Shown here: positions 17,593-25,067 of the stretch, one piece after another | Position numbering within the stretch: position 1 is the stretch's first letter | Layout: each line of letters starts with the position of its first letter | Position numbers and translations under genes: made by a program | Notes under the pieces: model-generated | What the model saw: only the letters and a program-made list of their open reading frames with translations | Told to the model about the DNA's origin: nothing | Database searches by the model: none | NCBI GenBank assembly: GCA_034679345.1 | Contig: JAXDAY010000028.1 | Location: 276,888 to 340,887, forward strand | Origin: JAXDAY01 sp034679345 | Lineage (GTDB): Bacteria; Eisenbacteria; RBG-16-71-46; CAIMUX01; VGJL01 | Direction of reading: 5' to 3' | DNA length: 64,000 bases

Positions 17593-18835
17593 CCTCGCGT
17601 TTCTCGGGGTCCTGCTCGCCGTCGTCGGGGCTCAAGCGGCCCTCGCCGAGGACCCGCCGGCCGCCGACCCCCACCGGACGAGCTACCGCGAGCCGACGTC
17701 GCTCGAGCAAGTGATCTATTCGTTCAGGGAGGCCTTCCCCTACGCGCTTGCGGCCGACTCGACGGGTTACGGGACGGTCGAGCAGTTTCGAACGCTCCAT
17801 CCCGATGCCTACTGGGAAGAGCAATTGCGCTCGCTCACGAACGAAGACGGATCGCTTGCCTGGCGAAGCTCGCAGGAGATGCTCGCCCTTGCGGTCCTCT
17901 ACGACTTCACGGGGGATGCCTGGTACCTGCGGTGGATGGGTCGAATGGCCGATGCGGCGATGGCGGCGCGCGACGACTTCACCGGCCGCAAGGACGAGGA
18001 GGGACGCCCCTCGCTCGCCTGGGGGAGCGGCCGCTACGGTCAGGGGGAGCGGCGCGTCTACCTGGTCCATTCGGGACTCATCATCAACGCCATCCTGGAG
18101 TATTGCGCGCGAGCGCCGAAGCTCGCGGACTGGAGCGACGCGGACGAGAAGTCGCGCCAACAGCTCGTCGACCGCTGCCGGCAGACTCTTCTCTGGCACG
18201 ACTACCAGCTCGATCCCGACTCCCACCCGGGTGAAACCGCCTACCTTGGAGTCCGGGAAGAGGGTGAGCGACGGGCGGCCTGGCAACCGTTCAACCGCCA
18301 GATCCTCTTCGCTCGGGACTTCTACCTTCTCTATCAGATCACGAAGGAGGAGGAGTTCCTCGAGCGCAGCCGGAAGCTCTACCAGTTCTTCCGAAACCGT
18401 GTCGAGCGGACTCCGTCGGACGCCTATGTGTGGGAGTACGAGCCGGCGCGATTCGCGCCGGGCCAGGTGAAGGTCGCCAACTGCGATGATGTCTCCCACG
18501 CCACGTTCACGATCGAACCGGTCTTGCATGCTTGCCGGGACGGCTTCGTCTTCGAGAAAGCCGACATGGCGCGCTTCGCGAGGACCTTCACCCTCTACGT
18601 CCATCTCGGGGATGGGGTCTTTCAGTCGAACATCGGCTGCACTCCGGTCTTCACGCCGCGGTACATGGATCGCCTCTATGCCTGGCTTCCGCTATCCGAG
18701 GCCGATCCGCAGATCTACCGGCTGATCGAGCGCTTCATGGTAGGCAACGTGGCCAAGCCGGGGCCCCTGGCCATCGCCTATCTCGCGGCCTACCGGCCGA
18801 AGGGGATGAGCGGCGTCGACACGCGGATGCGGTAG
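17576..18835 (+). CDS. Secreted protein of unknown function, probable helical toroid
   Basis: A 419-residue protein with a cleavable-looking signal peptide (hydrophobic 'LAFLGVLLAVVGAQAALA'). The mature part is rich in Trp/Tyr and repeated helices ('EMLALAVLYDFTGDAWYLRW', 'LIINAILEYCARAP', 'FARDFYLLYQITKEEEFL'), a pattern typical of (alpha/alpha)-toroid carbohydrate-active proteins such as lyases or epimerases. I do not recognise a catalytic signature, so the assignment stops at that resemblance. The ATG at 17576 lies inside the branching-enzyme gene; the longer frame is shadow. Sharing an operon with cytosolic GH57 enzymes while being exported is odd; it might act on extracellular polysaccharide or at the envelope. 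Confidence 0.75.
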   Translation: MRIRPDLAFLGVLLAVVGAQAALAEDPPAADPHRTSYREPTSLEQVIYSFREAFPYALAADSTGYGTVEQFRTLHPDAYWEEQLRSLTNEDGSLAWRSSQEMLALAVLYDFTGDAWYLRWMGRMADAAMAARDDFTGRKDEEGRPSLAWGSGRYGQGERRVYLVHSGLIINAILEYCARAPKLADWSDADEKSRQQLVDRCRQTLLWHDYQLDPDSHPGETAYLGVREEGERRAAWQPFNRQILFARDFYLLYQITKEEEFLERSRKLYQFFRNRVERTPSDAYVWEYEPARFAPGQVKVANCDDVSHATFTIEPVLHACRDGFVFEKADMARFARTFTLYVHLGDGVFQSNIGCTPVFTPRYMDRLYAWLPLSEADPQIYRLIERFMVGNVAKPGPLAIAYLAAYRPKGMSGVDTRMR

Positions 18836-18917
18836 GGACGGCGCGGGGGGGGCCAGCGCGCGCCCGCCCAGCGCGTTTCCTGGGATCGCCGCCGATCTGC
18901 TAGAGTCAGGAGGATGT

Positions 18918-18947
18918 GAGGACGCCCGGAACAGGCGGGGCGTCCTC
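18918..18947 (+). terminator. Perfect 10-bp hairpin between the glucan operon and moxR
   Basis: GAGGACGCCC (18918-18927) pairs perfectly with GGGCGTCCTC (18938-18947), loop 10 bases, followed by CGTGTTCT. The T content downstream is weak. Its position, 83 bases after the operon end and 47 before moxR, fits a terminator of the glucan operon. Confidence 0.5.
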
Positions 18948-18993
18948 CGTGTTCTAGGGCAGGCGCCCCGGCCGGGTGCGCGGGAGGGAACGG

Positions 18994-20004
18994 ATGACCA
19001 CGCAAGCGACTACGGAGAACCTGAAGGCGGTCCAGGAGTGCGCGGAGGCCCGCGAGCGGATCGTGGGGGAGCTGCGCAAGGTGATCGTCGGCCAGGACCG
19101 GGTGGTCGATGAGCTCCTCACCGCGCTCTTCAGCGACGGCCACTGCCTCCTTGTGGGCGTCCCCGGCCTGGCGAAGACCCTCTTGATCTCGAGCCTCGCC
19201 CGGGCGCTGGACTTGAAGTTCAACCGCATCCAGTTCACGCCCGATCTCATGCCATCCGACATCACGGGAACCGAGATCCTCGAGGAGGATCGCACGACCG
19301 GCAGGCGCGCCTTCAAGTTCGTGCGCGGACCCGTCTTCGCGAATCTGATCCTGGCCGATGAGATCAACCGCACCCCTCCCAAGACTCAGGCGGCGCTCTT
19401 GCAGGCGATGCAGGAGAAGCAGGTGACCGCGGGCGCCGAGACCCTGACGCTCGAGCCGCCCTTCTTCGTCCTGGCGACCCAGAACCCGATCGAGCTCGAG
19501 GGGACCTATCCGCTACCCGAGGCGCAGCTCGACCGCTTCATGTTCCACATCTCGGTCGACTACCCGAGCGAGACCGAGGAGCAGCAGGTTGTGACGCGGA
19601 CGACGGGCCTGAGCGAGGCCGACGTGAAGCCGGTCCTCGCGGGGGCGGACATCATGAGGCTGCAGAAGATCATCCGCCGCGTGCCGGTCTCCGAGCATGT
19701 GGTGAGCTATGCCGTTCGAATCGCGCGCGCCACGAGACCTGAATCGGCGGGGCTTCAGTTCGTGAAGGACTGGGTGAGCTGGGGGGCGGGCCCGCGCGCC
19801 TCGCAGTACATGATCCTGGGCGCCAAGACCCGCGCCGTGTTGAGCGGCAACCTCGTCCCGTCGGCGGCCGACGTGCGCGCCGTGGCGCCATCGGTCCTCC
19901 GCCATCGCGTCATCACGAACTTCAACGCCGAGGCCGAAGGCGTCAAAGTGCCCCAGTTGATCCAGCGGGTCCTCGAGGAGATTCCCGAGCCGAAGCAGGC
20001 CTAG
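18994..20004 (+). CDS. MoxR-family AAA+ ATPase
   Basis: A 336-residue MoxR-type AAA+ ATPase, a chaperone-like motor that usually works with DUF58/vWA partners on envelope or metalloenzyme assembly. It has Walker A GVPGLAKT (residues 55-62), Walker B 'LILADEINR', sensor 1 'LATQNPIE' and the MoxR-typical 'GTYPLPEAQLDRF' block with the arginine finger. The C-terminal lid includes 'VRAVAPSVLRHRV'. The start at 18994 follows GGGAGGGA; a slightly longer frame has no comparable site. It is first in a three-gene unit with DUF58 and a BatA-like vWA membrane protein, the standard arrangement for this family. Confidence 0.95.
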   Translation: MTTQATTENLKAVQECAEARERIVGELRKVIVGQDRVVDELLTALFSDGHCLLVGVPGLAKTLLISSLARALDLKFNRIQFTPDLMPSDITGTEILEEDRTTGRRAFKFVRGPVFANLILADEINRTPPKTQAALLQAMQEKQVTAGAETLTLEPPFFVLATQNPIELEGTYPLPEAQLDRFMFHISVDYPSETEEQQVVTRTTGLSEADVKPVLAGADIMRLQKIIRRVPVSEHVVSYAVRIARATRPESAGLQFVKDWVSWGAGPRASQYMILGAKTRAVLSGNLVPSAADVRAVAPSVLRHRVITNFNAEAEGVKVPQLIQRVLEEIPEPKQA

Positions 20005-20028
20005 GCCGGCGCGGCTCGCGAGTCACCC

Positions 20029-20970
20029 ATGTCCCGCACCGACCAGAGCTATCGGATCCTCCTGGACCCGTCGTTTCTCTCGAAGCTCCAGGGGCTCGAC
20101 ATGATCGCGCGCATGATCGTGGAGGGCTTCCTGACAGGATTGCACAAGAGCCCCTACCACGGATTCAGCGTCGAGTTCGCCGAGCACCGGCAATACATGC
20201 CCGGCGATCCGATCCGCCACGTCGACTGGAAGGTCTACGCGAAGAGCGATCGCTTCTATATCAAGGAGTACGAGCAGGAGACGAACCTGCGCGCCTATCT
20301 CATGCTCGATGTCTCCAGCTCGACCCCCTTCGCCGACCAGGGGCGGATCGAGAAGATCCGCTACGGGACCTACCTCGCGGCGGCCCTCGCCTACCTGATG
20401 CTCCAGCAGCAGGACGCCGTGGGGCTGCTGCTCTTCTCCGATCGGATCCACCGGATCGTGCCGGCGCGCAGCGCCAGAACGCACCTGCGGATCCTCTTCG
20501 GCGAGATGGAATCGGCCCTGCGCGAAGCGCTGGCCGGCGGGAAGAAGGCGGAGCGGCGGCGGACCGATGTCGGGCCCTGCCTCGAGCGGCTCGCCGAGCG
20601 GACCCCGCGGCGCGGGCTCATGATCCTGATCTCCGATCTCTGGGACTCGAACCCGCAGCGCGTCGTGCGGGCCCTGAAGCACTTCCGCCACCTCGAGCAC
20701 GAGGTGGTGGTCTTCCATCTTCAGGACCCGCGCGAGGTGGAGTTCGACTATCGGGATGAGACCATCTTCATCGACATGGAGACCGACGAGAGATTGAGCC
20801 TCCAGCCCTGGGAGATCCGCCGCGAGTACCAGAAGCTCATGGAAGATCGAATCGCTCTCTACCGGCGGGAGTGCGGGGCGAATCTGATCGCCTATGAGCG
20901 GGTCCTGACCGACGCGCCGTTCGACGTGGCGCTTCTGCGCTACCTCGAGAAGCGCTCGCGGCTGCACTAG
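20029..20970 (+). CDS. DUF58 domain protein (vWA-related)
   Basis: A 313-residue DUF58 protein, the usual partner of MoxR. The hallmark 'YMPGDPIRHVDWKVYAKSD' is followed by 'LMLDVSSSTPF', the MIDAS-like DxSxS of a von Willebrand A-type fold. A later 'GLMILISDLWD' strand and 'VVVFHLQDPREVEF' complete the domain. No membrane segment is seen, so it is cytosolic, unlike the longer membrane-anchored DUF58 proteins. It lies 24 bases after moxR and 13 before the next gene. Confidence 0.93.
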   Translation: MSRTDQSYRILLDPSFLSKLQGLDMIARMIVEGFLTGLHKSPYHGFSVEFAEHRQYMPGDPIRHVDWKVYAKSDRFYIKEYEQETNLRAYLMLDVSSSTPFADQGRIEKIRYGTYLAAALAYLMLQQQDAVGLLLFSDRIHRIVPARSARTHLRILFGEMESALREALAGGKKAERRRTDVGPCLERLAERTPRRGLMILISDLWDSNPQRVVRALKHFRHLEHEVVVFHLQDPREVEFDYRDETIFIDMETDERLSLQPWEIRREYQKLMEDRIALYRRECGANLIAYERVLTDAPFDVALLRYLEKRSRLH

Positions 20971-20983
20971 AGGCCAGAGGACC

Positions 20984-23179
20984 ATGCCGCCTCTCACTTT
21001 CCTGAACTCCCTGTTCCTCGCGGGGCTCGCGGCCGCGGTGCTGCCGATCCTGATCCATCTCTTCAGCAAGAGGAAAGCGAAAGAAGTCCGATTCCCGAGC
21101 CTCGAGTTCCTGCAGGAAGTCTCACGCAAGAAGGTGCGCCGGCTGCAGCTCCGCCAGATCCTCCTGCTCGTCTTGCGGGTTCTCATCATCGCCTTCTTCG
21201 CGATGGCGATGGGGCGGCCGGCCGTGCGGACCGGCACGGTCGTGGGGCGCGGAAGCTCCATGGTCGCCATCGTGCTGGATGACAGCTTCAGCATGGCCGC
21301 GCGCGATCCTGGGGCGAGCGAACCTCCGAGCGGGACGGATGCGGCATCCACCGCGGCGGGCTCGGTCGCGCCGATCGAGGGGAGCGTCTTCGAGCGAGCG
21401 CGGGATCGCGCGCTCGATGTCGTGGGCCTCATGAACGAGGGCGATCGAGGGCTCGTCGTCTTCGCGGCGGCGCCCGTGCGGATGCCGTTTCTGACCGGCG
21501 TGACCGATCTGGGGCTCCTGCGTCAGGAGGTCGATCGCGCGGGCATCCACGCCTCGCGGGCCGATCTGCCGCAGGCGGTCGAGAAGGCGGTCGCGGCGCT
21601 GAACGAGAGCCGCGCGCTGAATCGAGAGCTCTATGTCATCTCCGATTTCCAGCGGATCGACATCGAGGCGTGGCAGGCGATGCTCGCGCGGCAGAGCGAG
21701 TCGCTCTCCCCCGCGGGAACGATGGAGGAAGGCACGCGCGTCTATCTCATCCCCGCGCGCGTTGACGCCGTGGACAACCTCGCCGTCGAGCGCGTGCGAC
21801 TGGAGACGCTTGGGGCTGGGGATGAGGGAAGCGCCCGGATCGTCGTGAGCGTGGCGAACTTCTCGCGAACGGAGATGCGCGATGCGGTGCTGCGGGCCGT
21901 AGGGGAGGGGGCGGGCGGCGAGACGCTCGGCGAAGGATATGTCAGCGTGCCGGCGATGGGGCGGGCGGATGCGACGGTGTTGTTGCGGAGGCTGCCGTCG
22001 AGCGGGGCGGTGCGGGTGGCGCTCACCCCCGATGCGCTGCCCCTCGACAACACGGCCTATCTCGTGACCGAGCAGCCCGGCGTGCGGCGCGTGTTGATCG
22101 TCTCGGGAAGCGCCGAGCCGGAGAGCGATGCCGGCGTGCGCTATCTCCGCCTCGCCATCGATCCGGATGGGACGCGCGAGTTCTTCGATGTTCGCGTGAC
22201 GAGGACGGATGATCCTTCTCTGGGCGGAGCGGGCGGTATGAACGCCGACGTCGTCGTGCTTCTGGATGCGCCGCGATTGCCCGATCCGACGCTCGAGCAG
22301 CTCTCGCGCTTCCGCGCCAACGGCGGCGGCGTCCTGATCGTGATGGGCGAGCGGATCGACGCGCGACTGTACAACTCGGCGATCTTCCCGCGGCTCGGGG
22401 GAATCGAGCTCCTGGGGCTTCAAGGCGACCCGAATCGCCCCGAGAGCTACCGGAGTCTCCGCGTCGCGGCGACCGGTCACCCGATCTTCGATGGATTCCC
22501 GGCCGCGGGGGGTGCTGCGATCACGCAGGCGCGCTTCCGGCGGCTGATCGAGTCACGGGTGGGACCGGATGCGCGAGTGCTGGCCGAGTTCTCCGGCGGA
22601 ATGCCGGCGATCGTCGAGGATCGCGGGACGATCCTCTTCGCATCGTCCTTCGACGGAGCCTGGAACGATCTGCCCACCAGCGGGGCGTTCGTGCCGCTCG
22701 TGCACCGGATGATCCAGCACCTGGCGAGCGCAGGAGGGGGCGCGGATCGCGTGACCGTCGGCGGCGCGATCGAGCGCGCCTTCGCGCCTGACGAGCTCGG
22801 CCCGGGCGGGGCGTGGTTCGTCGATCCCCTCGGCGAGCGGACGGCCGCCGAGAGATCCGAGCGCGAGGGGAAGGTCTGGTTGAAGAGCGGACCCGCGCGC
22901 GTGCCGGGCGTCTACGAGCTTGTGAGAGATGACGGAGCGCGGCTCGGGACGTACGGCGTCAATCTCGACACGCGCGAATCCGATCTCGCCCTCGCGCCCG
23001 AGGGAGGGCTGCCCGGGCTGTTCAAGCCGGAGGCGAAGTTGCTCAAGGCCGACGGCGATCTGACGCGCCAGCTCGCCGAGGGGCGATTCGGGCGGGAACT
23101 GTGGCCCTTGCTGCTGATGGTGGTGCTCGGGTTGCTGGTGGTGGAGGGGTTGCTGGGGAGGGGGAAGATCCTGGGGTAG
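20984..23179 (+). CDS. BatA-like membrane-anchored vWA protein
   Basis: A 731-residue membrane protein. The N-terminus carries the two-helix BatA/TIGR02226 region: one segment around residues 8-28 ('FLAGLAAAVLPILIHLF') and a second around 57-76, separated by basic 'SKRKAKEVRFPSLEFL'. A vWA domain begins with 'AIVLDDSFSM', its MIDAS motif. The long middle contains beta-rich segments and a glutamine-amidotransferase-like region ('VVLLDAPRLPDPTLEQL', 'GGGVLIVMGE') as in DUF4159/CARDB-type Bat relatives. A final hydrophobic helix near residues 706-724 re-anchors the C-terminus. With MoxR and DUF58 it probably forms an envelope-associated complex; its substrate is unknown. Confidence 0.88.
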   Translation: MPPLTFLNSLFLAGLAAAVLPILIHLFSKRKAKEVRFPSLEFLQEVSRKKVRRLQLRQILLLVLRVLIIAFFAMAMGRPAVRTGTVVGRGSSMVAIVLDDSFSMAARDPGASEPPSGTDAASTAAGSVAPIEGSVFERARDRALDVVGLMNEGDRGLVVFAAAPVRMPFLTGVTDLGLLRQEVDRAGIHASRADLPQAVEKAVAALNESRALNRELYVISDFQRIDIEAWQAMLARQSESLSPAGTMEEGTRVYLIPARVDAVDNLAVERVRLETLGAGDEGSARIVVSVANFSRTEMRDAVLRAVGEGAGGETLGEGYVSVPAMGRADATVLLRRLPSSGAVRVALTPDALPLDNTAYLVTEQPGVRRVLIVSGSAEPESDAGVRYLRLAIDPDGTREFFDVRVTRTDDPSLGGAGGMNADVVVLLDAPRLPDPTLEQLSRFRANGGGVLIVMGERIDARLYNSAIFPRLGGIELLGLQGDPNRPESYRSLRVAATGHPIFDGFPAAGGAAITQARFRRLIESRVGPDARVLAEFSGGMPAIVEDRGTILFASSFDGAWNDLPTSGAFVPLVHRMIQHLASAGGGADRVTVGGAIERAFAPDELGPGGAWFVDPLGERTAAERSEREGKVWLKSGPARVPGVYELVRDDGARLGTYGVNLDTRESDLALAPEGGLPGLFKPEAKLLKADGDLTRQLAEGRFGRELWPLLLMVVLGLLVVEGLLGRGKILG

Positions 23180-23210
23180 ATCGCGATCTCGGGGCTCAGC
23201 CTGATCGATC

Positions 23211-23271
23211 CGCTCGGTGATCCGCCCGATCCACTCAATCTGCTCACTTCGCTCGATGATCCGCCCGATCC
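23211..23271. repeat. Short imperfect direct repeat
   Basis: A 22-base unit at 23211-23232 recurs at 23250-23271 with one mismatch, 39 bases apart. The second copy overlaps the 3' end of the DUF4126 gene. It is probably local slippage or a regulatory duplication; no known element is recognised. Confidence 0.5.
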
Positions 23272-23864
23272 TTGCCCACCGCGCCCCGCAGGAGCCTCCT
23301 GGTGGCAGCGAGGGACTTCGCGATCACCCACGCCGCGCCAATGAGCGCGAGAACCGCAATCACGAAGACGATGAGCGGCGCATGCAACGCGAACCATGCG
23401 CCGAATCCCGACAGGACATCCTCGAAGACCGAGAGTCCCGCGTTCCCCGCACCGCCATGAAGCGGCGACAGAGCGGAAGACTTCGCGCGGACGATCGCCT
23501 TCGCGCCGTGAACGGAGAGCGCGGTCCCTCCGCCCGCGACGATGCCCAGCAGGGTCGCGATCCACGGATCCGCCTGCGTCATGACCGATGCGACGAGAAT
23601 CGTCCCGCAAATCGGTCGCGTCACGGTGCCGATCGCGTCCAGCAGGTGATCCAGGCCGATGATCTTATCGGCGAGAAGCTCCACGATCGTCGCGGCCGCC
23701 AGAACAACCAGGACCTCGGTGCGCGCCAGAAAGTCGAAGGCCGGGTTGAGCGGGAGGAAGCCCGAGCGCGCGAGGAAGCCTGTCACGAGCATCGGCAGCC
23801 AGGCCCGCAGCCCGGCCGAGGCCGCGAGGCCGATGCCCATCATGATCTGGAGCGCGGTTTCCAC
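23244..23864 (-). CDS. DUF4126-family membrane protein
   Basis: A 206-residue integral membrane protein with four to five hydrophobic helices. 'GIGLAASAGLRAWLPML' at the N-terminus, 'DKIIGLDHLLDAIGTVTRP' and 'GGGTALSVHGAKAIVRA' are the conserved blocks of DUF4126. The function of the family is unknown. The start is GTG at 23864, chosen because family members begin just before the first 'GIGLAA' helix; an ATG eight codons downstream is the alternative. It ends in a basic cytoplasmic tail and follows another small membrane protein by 30 bases. Confidence 0.85.
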   Translation of the reverse strand: METALQIMMGIGLAASAGLRAWLPMLVTGFLARSGFLPLNPAFDFLARTEVLVVLAAATIVELLADKIIGLDHLLDAIGTVTRPICGTILVASVMTQADPWIATLLGIVAGGGTALSVHGAKAIVRAKSSALSPLHGGAGNAGLSVFEDVLSGFGAWFALHAPLIVFVIAVLALIGAAWVIAKSLAATRRLLRGAVGKDRADHRAK

Positions 23865-23894
23865 TTGCCGCGATCGGGTGACGTCGGGCGGACG

Positions 23895-24296
23895 CTAGGG
23901 CGTCGCCGGACGGGTGGAAGTCCGGTGGCCGCCGATCAGAGCCGCCACAATGAGCAGGAGGTCGTTCACGACGATGACGAGCCACGTCGCGCCGGCCAGG
24001 AGGATTCCCAGCGCGCCGACGAGCGGGGCCGCGGCGATCGTGCCGGCCAGGGCGGCGAGGGCGAGGATCCCGAGCGCCATGACGATCGCCGGCAGAATCG
24101 CGGCGAGGAAGGCGCGACCCATCGTGCCCGCCCTGCGGCCTCCGACGTAGCCCCCAACGATCGGGCCGATGAAGGGGCCGATCGCCGGGATCCATCCCAG
24201 GAGGATCCCGAGGACCAGCCAGAGGCCGAACATCCAGAGCGTCGCGCCGAGCACGCTCGAGTGGCCGTTCAGGATACGAGATGCGATCGAGGACAT
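23895..24296 (-). CDS. Small membrane protein, DUF5518-like
   Basis: A 133-residue protein made almost entirely of hydrophobic helices (about four). A glycine-rich 'IGPFIGPIVGGYVGGRRAG' loop between helices 1 and 2 resembles DUF5518/phage-holin-like small membrane proteins. The start at 24296 is preceded by a purine-rich GGAAAGGAAAG. Function is unknown. It is followed by the DUF4126 gene with 30 bases between, so the two are probably co-transcribed. Confidence 0.75.
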   Translation of the reverse strand: MSSIASRILNGHSSVLGATLWMFGLWLVLGILLGWIPAIGPFIGPIVGGYVGGRRAGTMGRAFLAAILPAIVMALGILALAALAGTIAAAPLVGALGILLAGATWLVIVVNDLLLIVAALIGGHRTSTRPATP

Positions 24297-24417
24297 GGGT
24301 TTCTTTCCTTTCCGGACCTGGAGATCACGATGGAGGTAGCGTCATCGGGTCACGCACGGTACACCCCACCAGTTTCTGTGGGCGCCTCCAGTCCAAACCT
24401 AGAATTGCCGCAGAGAG

Positions 24418-24455
24418 CCCTCGGGCCGGCGGCGCCTCGTCACCGCGCCCGAGGG
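24418..24455 (-). terminator. Hairpin after the YbjN-like gene
   Basis: CCCTCGGGC (24418-24426) pairs with GCCCGAGGG (24447-24455), with further G/C complementarity inside the 20-base loop. It begins three bases after the YbjN-like stop codon in the direction of transcription, so it likely ends the protease-YbjN transcript, though the T-run is weak. Confidence 0.5.
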
Positions 24456-24457
24456 AC

Positions 24458-25048
24458 CTACAACCGCGCTGGCCCCTCCCCGCTCCCCTCTCCCCCCTTC
24501 CGCCGCTTGATCTCCTCCAGCAGCGCCTTGACCTGATCCGGCGTCATCGTGCTCAGATCGCCCAGGATCTCCAGGAAGGCGGCGTCGGGGTCGTTCGGGG
24601 AATCGATCTTCCCCTTCTCGATGGCGCCTCGAATCATCGGGTCGTACTTGTCCAGCAGCTCGGGAATCGCCAACAGAACGCGCATGAACTGCTTCTTCGT
24701 GAGCTTCGCGTCCTCCAGCGGGAACTCGATCACGGCGCGGATCTCGCCGTCGCTCGGATCGAATTCGTACTGCAGCATCTTCGTCCGCCACGAGACGAAC
24801 ATGCAGGCCTGCAGGACCACGCCAAGATGCGGGCCTTCCTTGTACTGGTAGGCCTTTGGCGTGAAGATCTTCAGGAACTCCCTATCCTCCTCGAGCTTGA
24901 CGACGATGAGGAGCTGGTCTTTCCCCTCCACATTCTTGTAGGTCGGCATCTTGAAGCCGGTGAGGATGTAGTCCTCATCCGCATGTGTCTCGTACTTCAG
25001 GTTCTCGCTATCCAGGAATCCCGAGATCTCCTTGATCGAAGTCGCCAC
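24458..25048 (-). CDS. YbjN-like (type III secretion chaperone-fold) protein
   Basis: A 196-residue protein resembling YbjN/type III secretion chaperone-like proteins, which bind partner polypeptides rather than catalyse reactions. The pattern is an N-terminal helix ('IKEISGFLDSENL'), a beta sheet ('DQLLIVVKLEEDREFLKIFT'), a helix with 'FVSWRTKMLQYEFDPSDGEIRAVIEF', then a helix ('KKQFMRVLLAIPELLDKY'). The C-terminus carries 'DQVKALLEEIKRRKGG', a likely exposed amphipathic helix. The start is GTG at 25048 with GGGGGAG upstream. It lies only 19 bases after the large protease gene, so it is probably its substrate adaptor, chaperone or inhibitor; that role is inferred from the arrangement. Confidence 0.75.
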   Translation of the reverse strand: MATSIKEISGFLDSENLKYETHADEDYILTGFKMPTYKNVEGKDQLLIVVKLEEDREFLKIFTPKAYQYKEGPHLGVVLQACMFVSWRTKMLQYEFDPSDGEIRAVIEFPLEDAKLTKKQFMRVLLAIPELLDKYDPMIRGAIEKGKIDSPNDPDAAFLEILGDLSTMTPDQVKALLEEIKRRKGGEGSGEGPARL

Positions 25049-25067
25049 AGCACGCTCCCCCCTTCTT

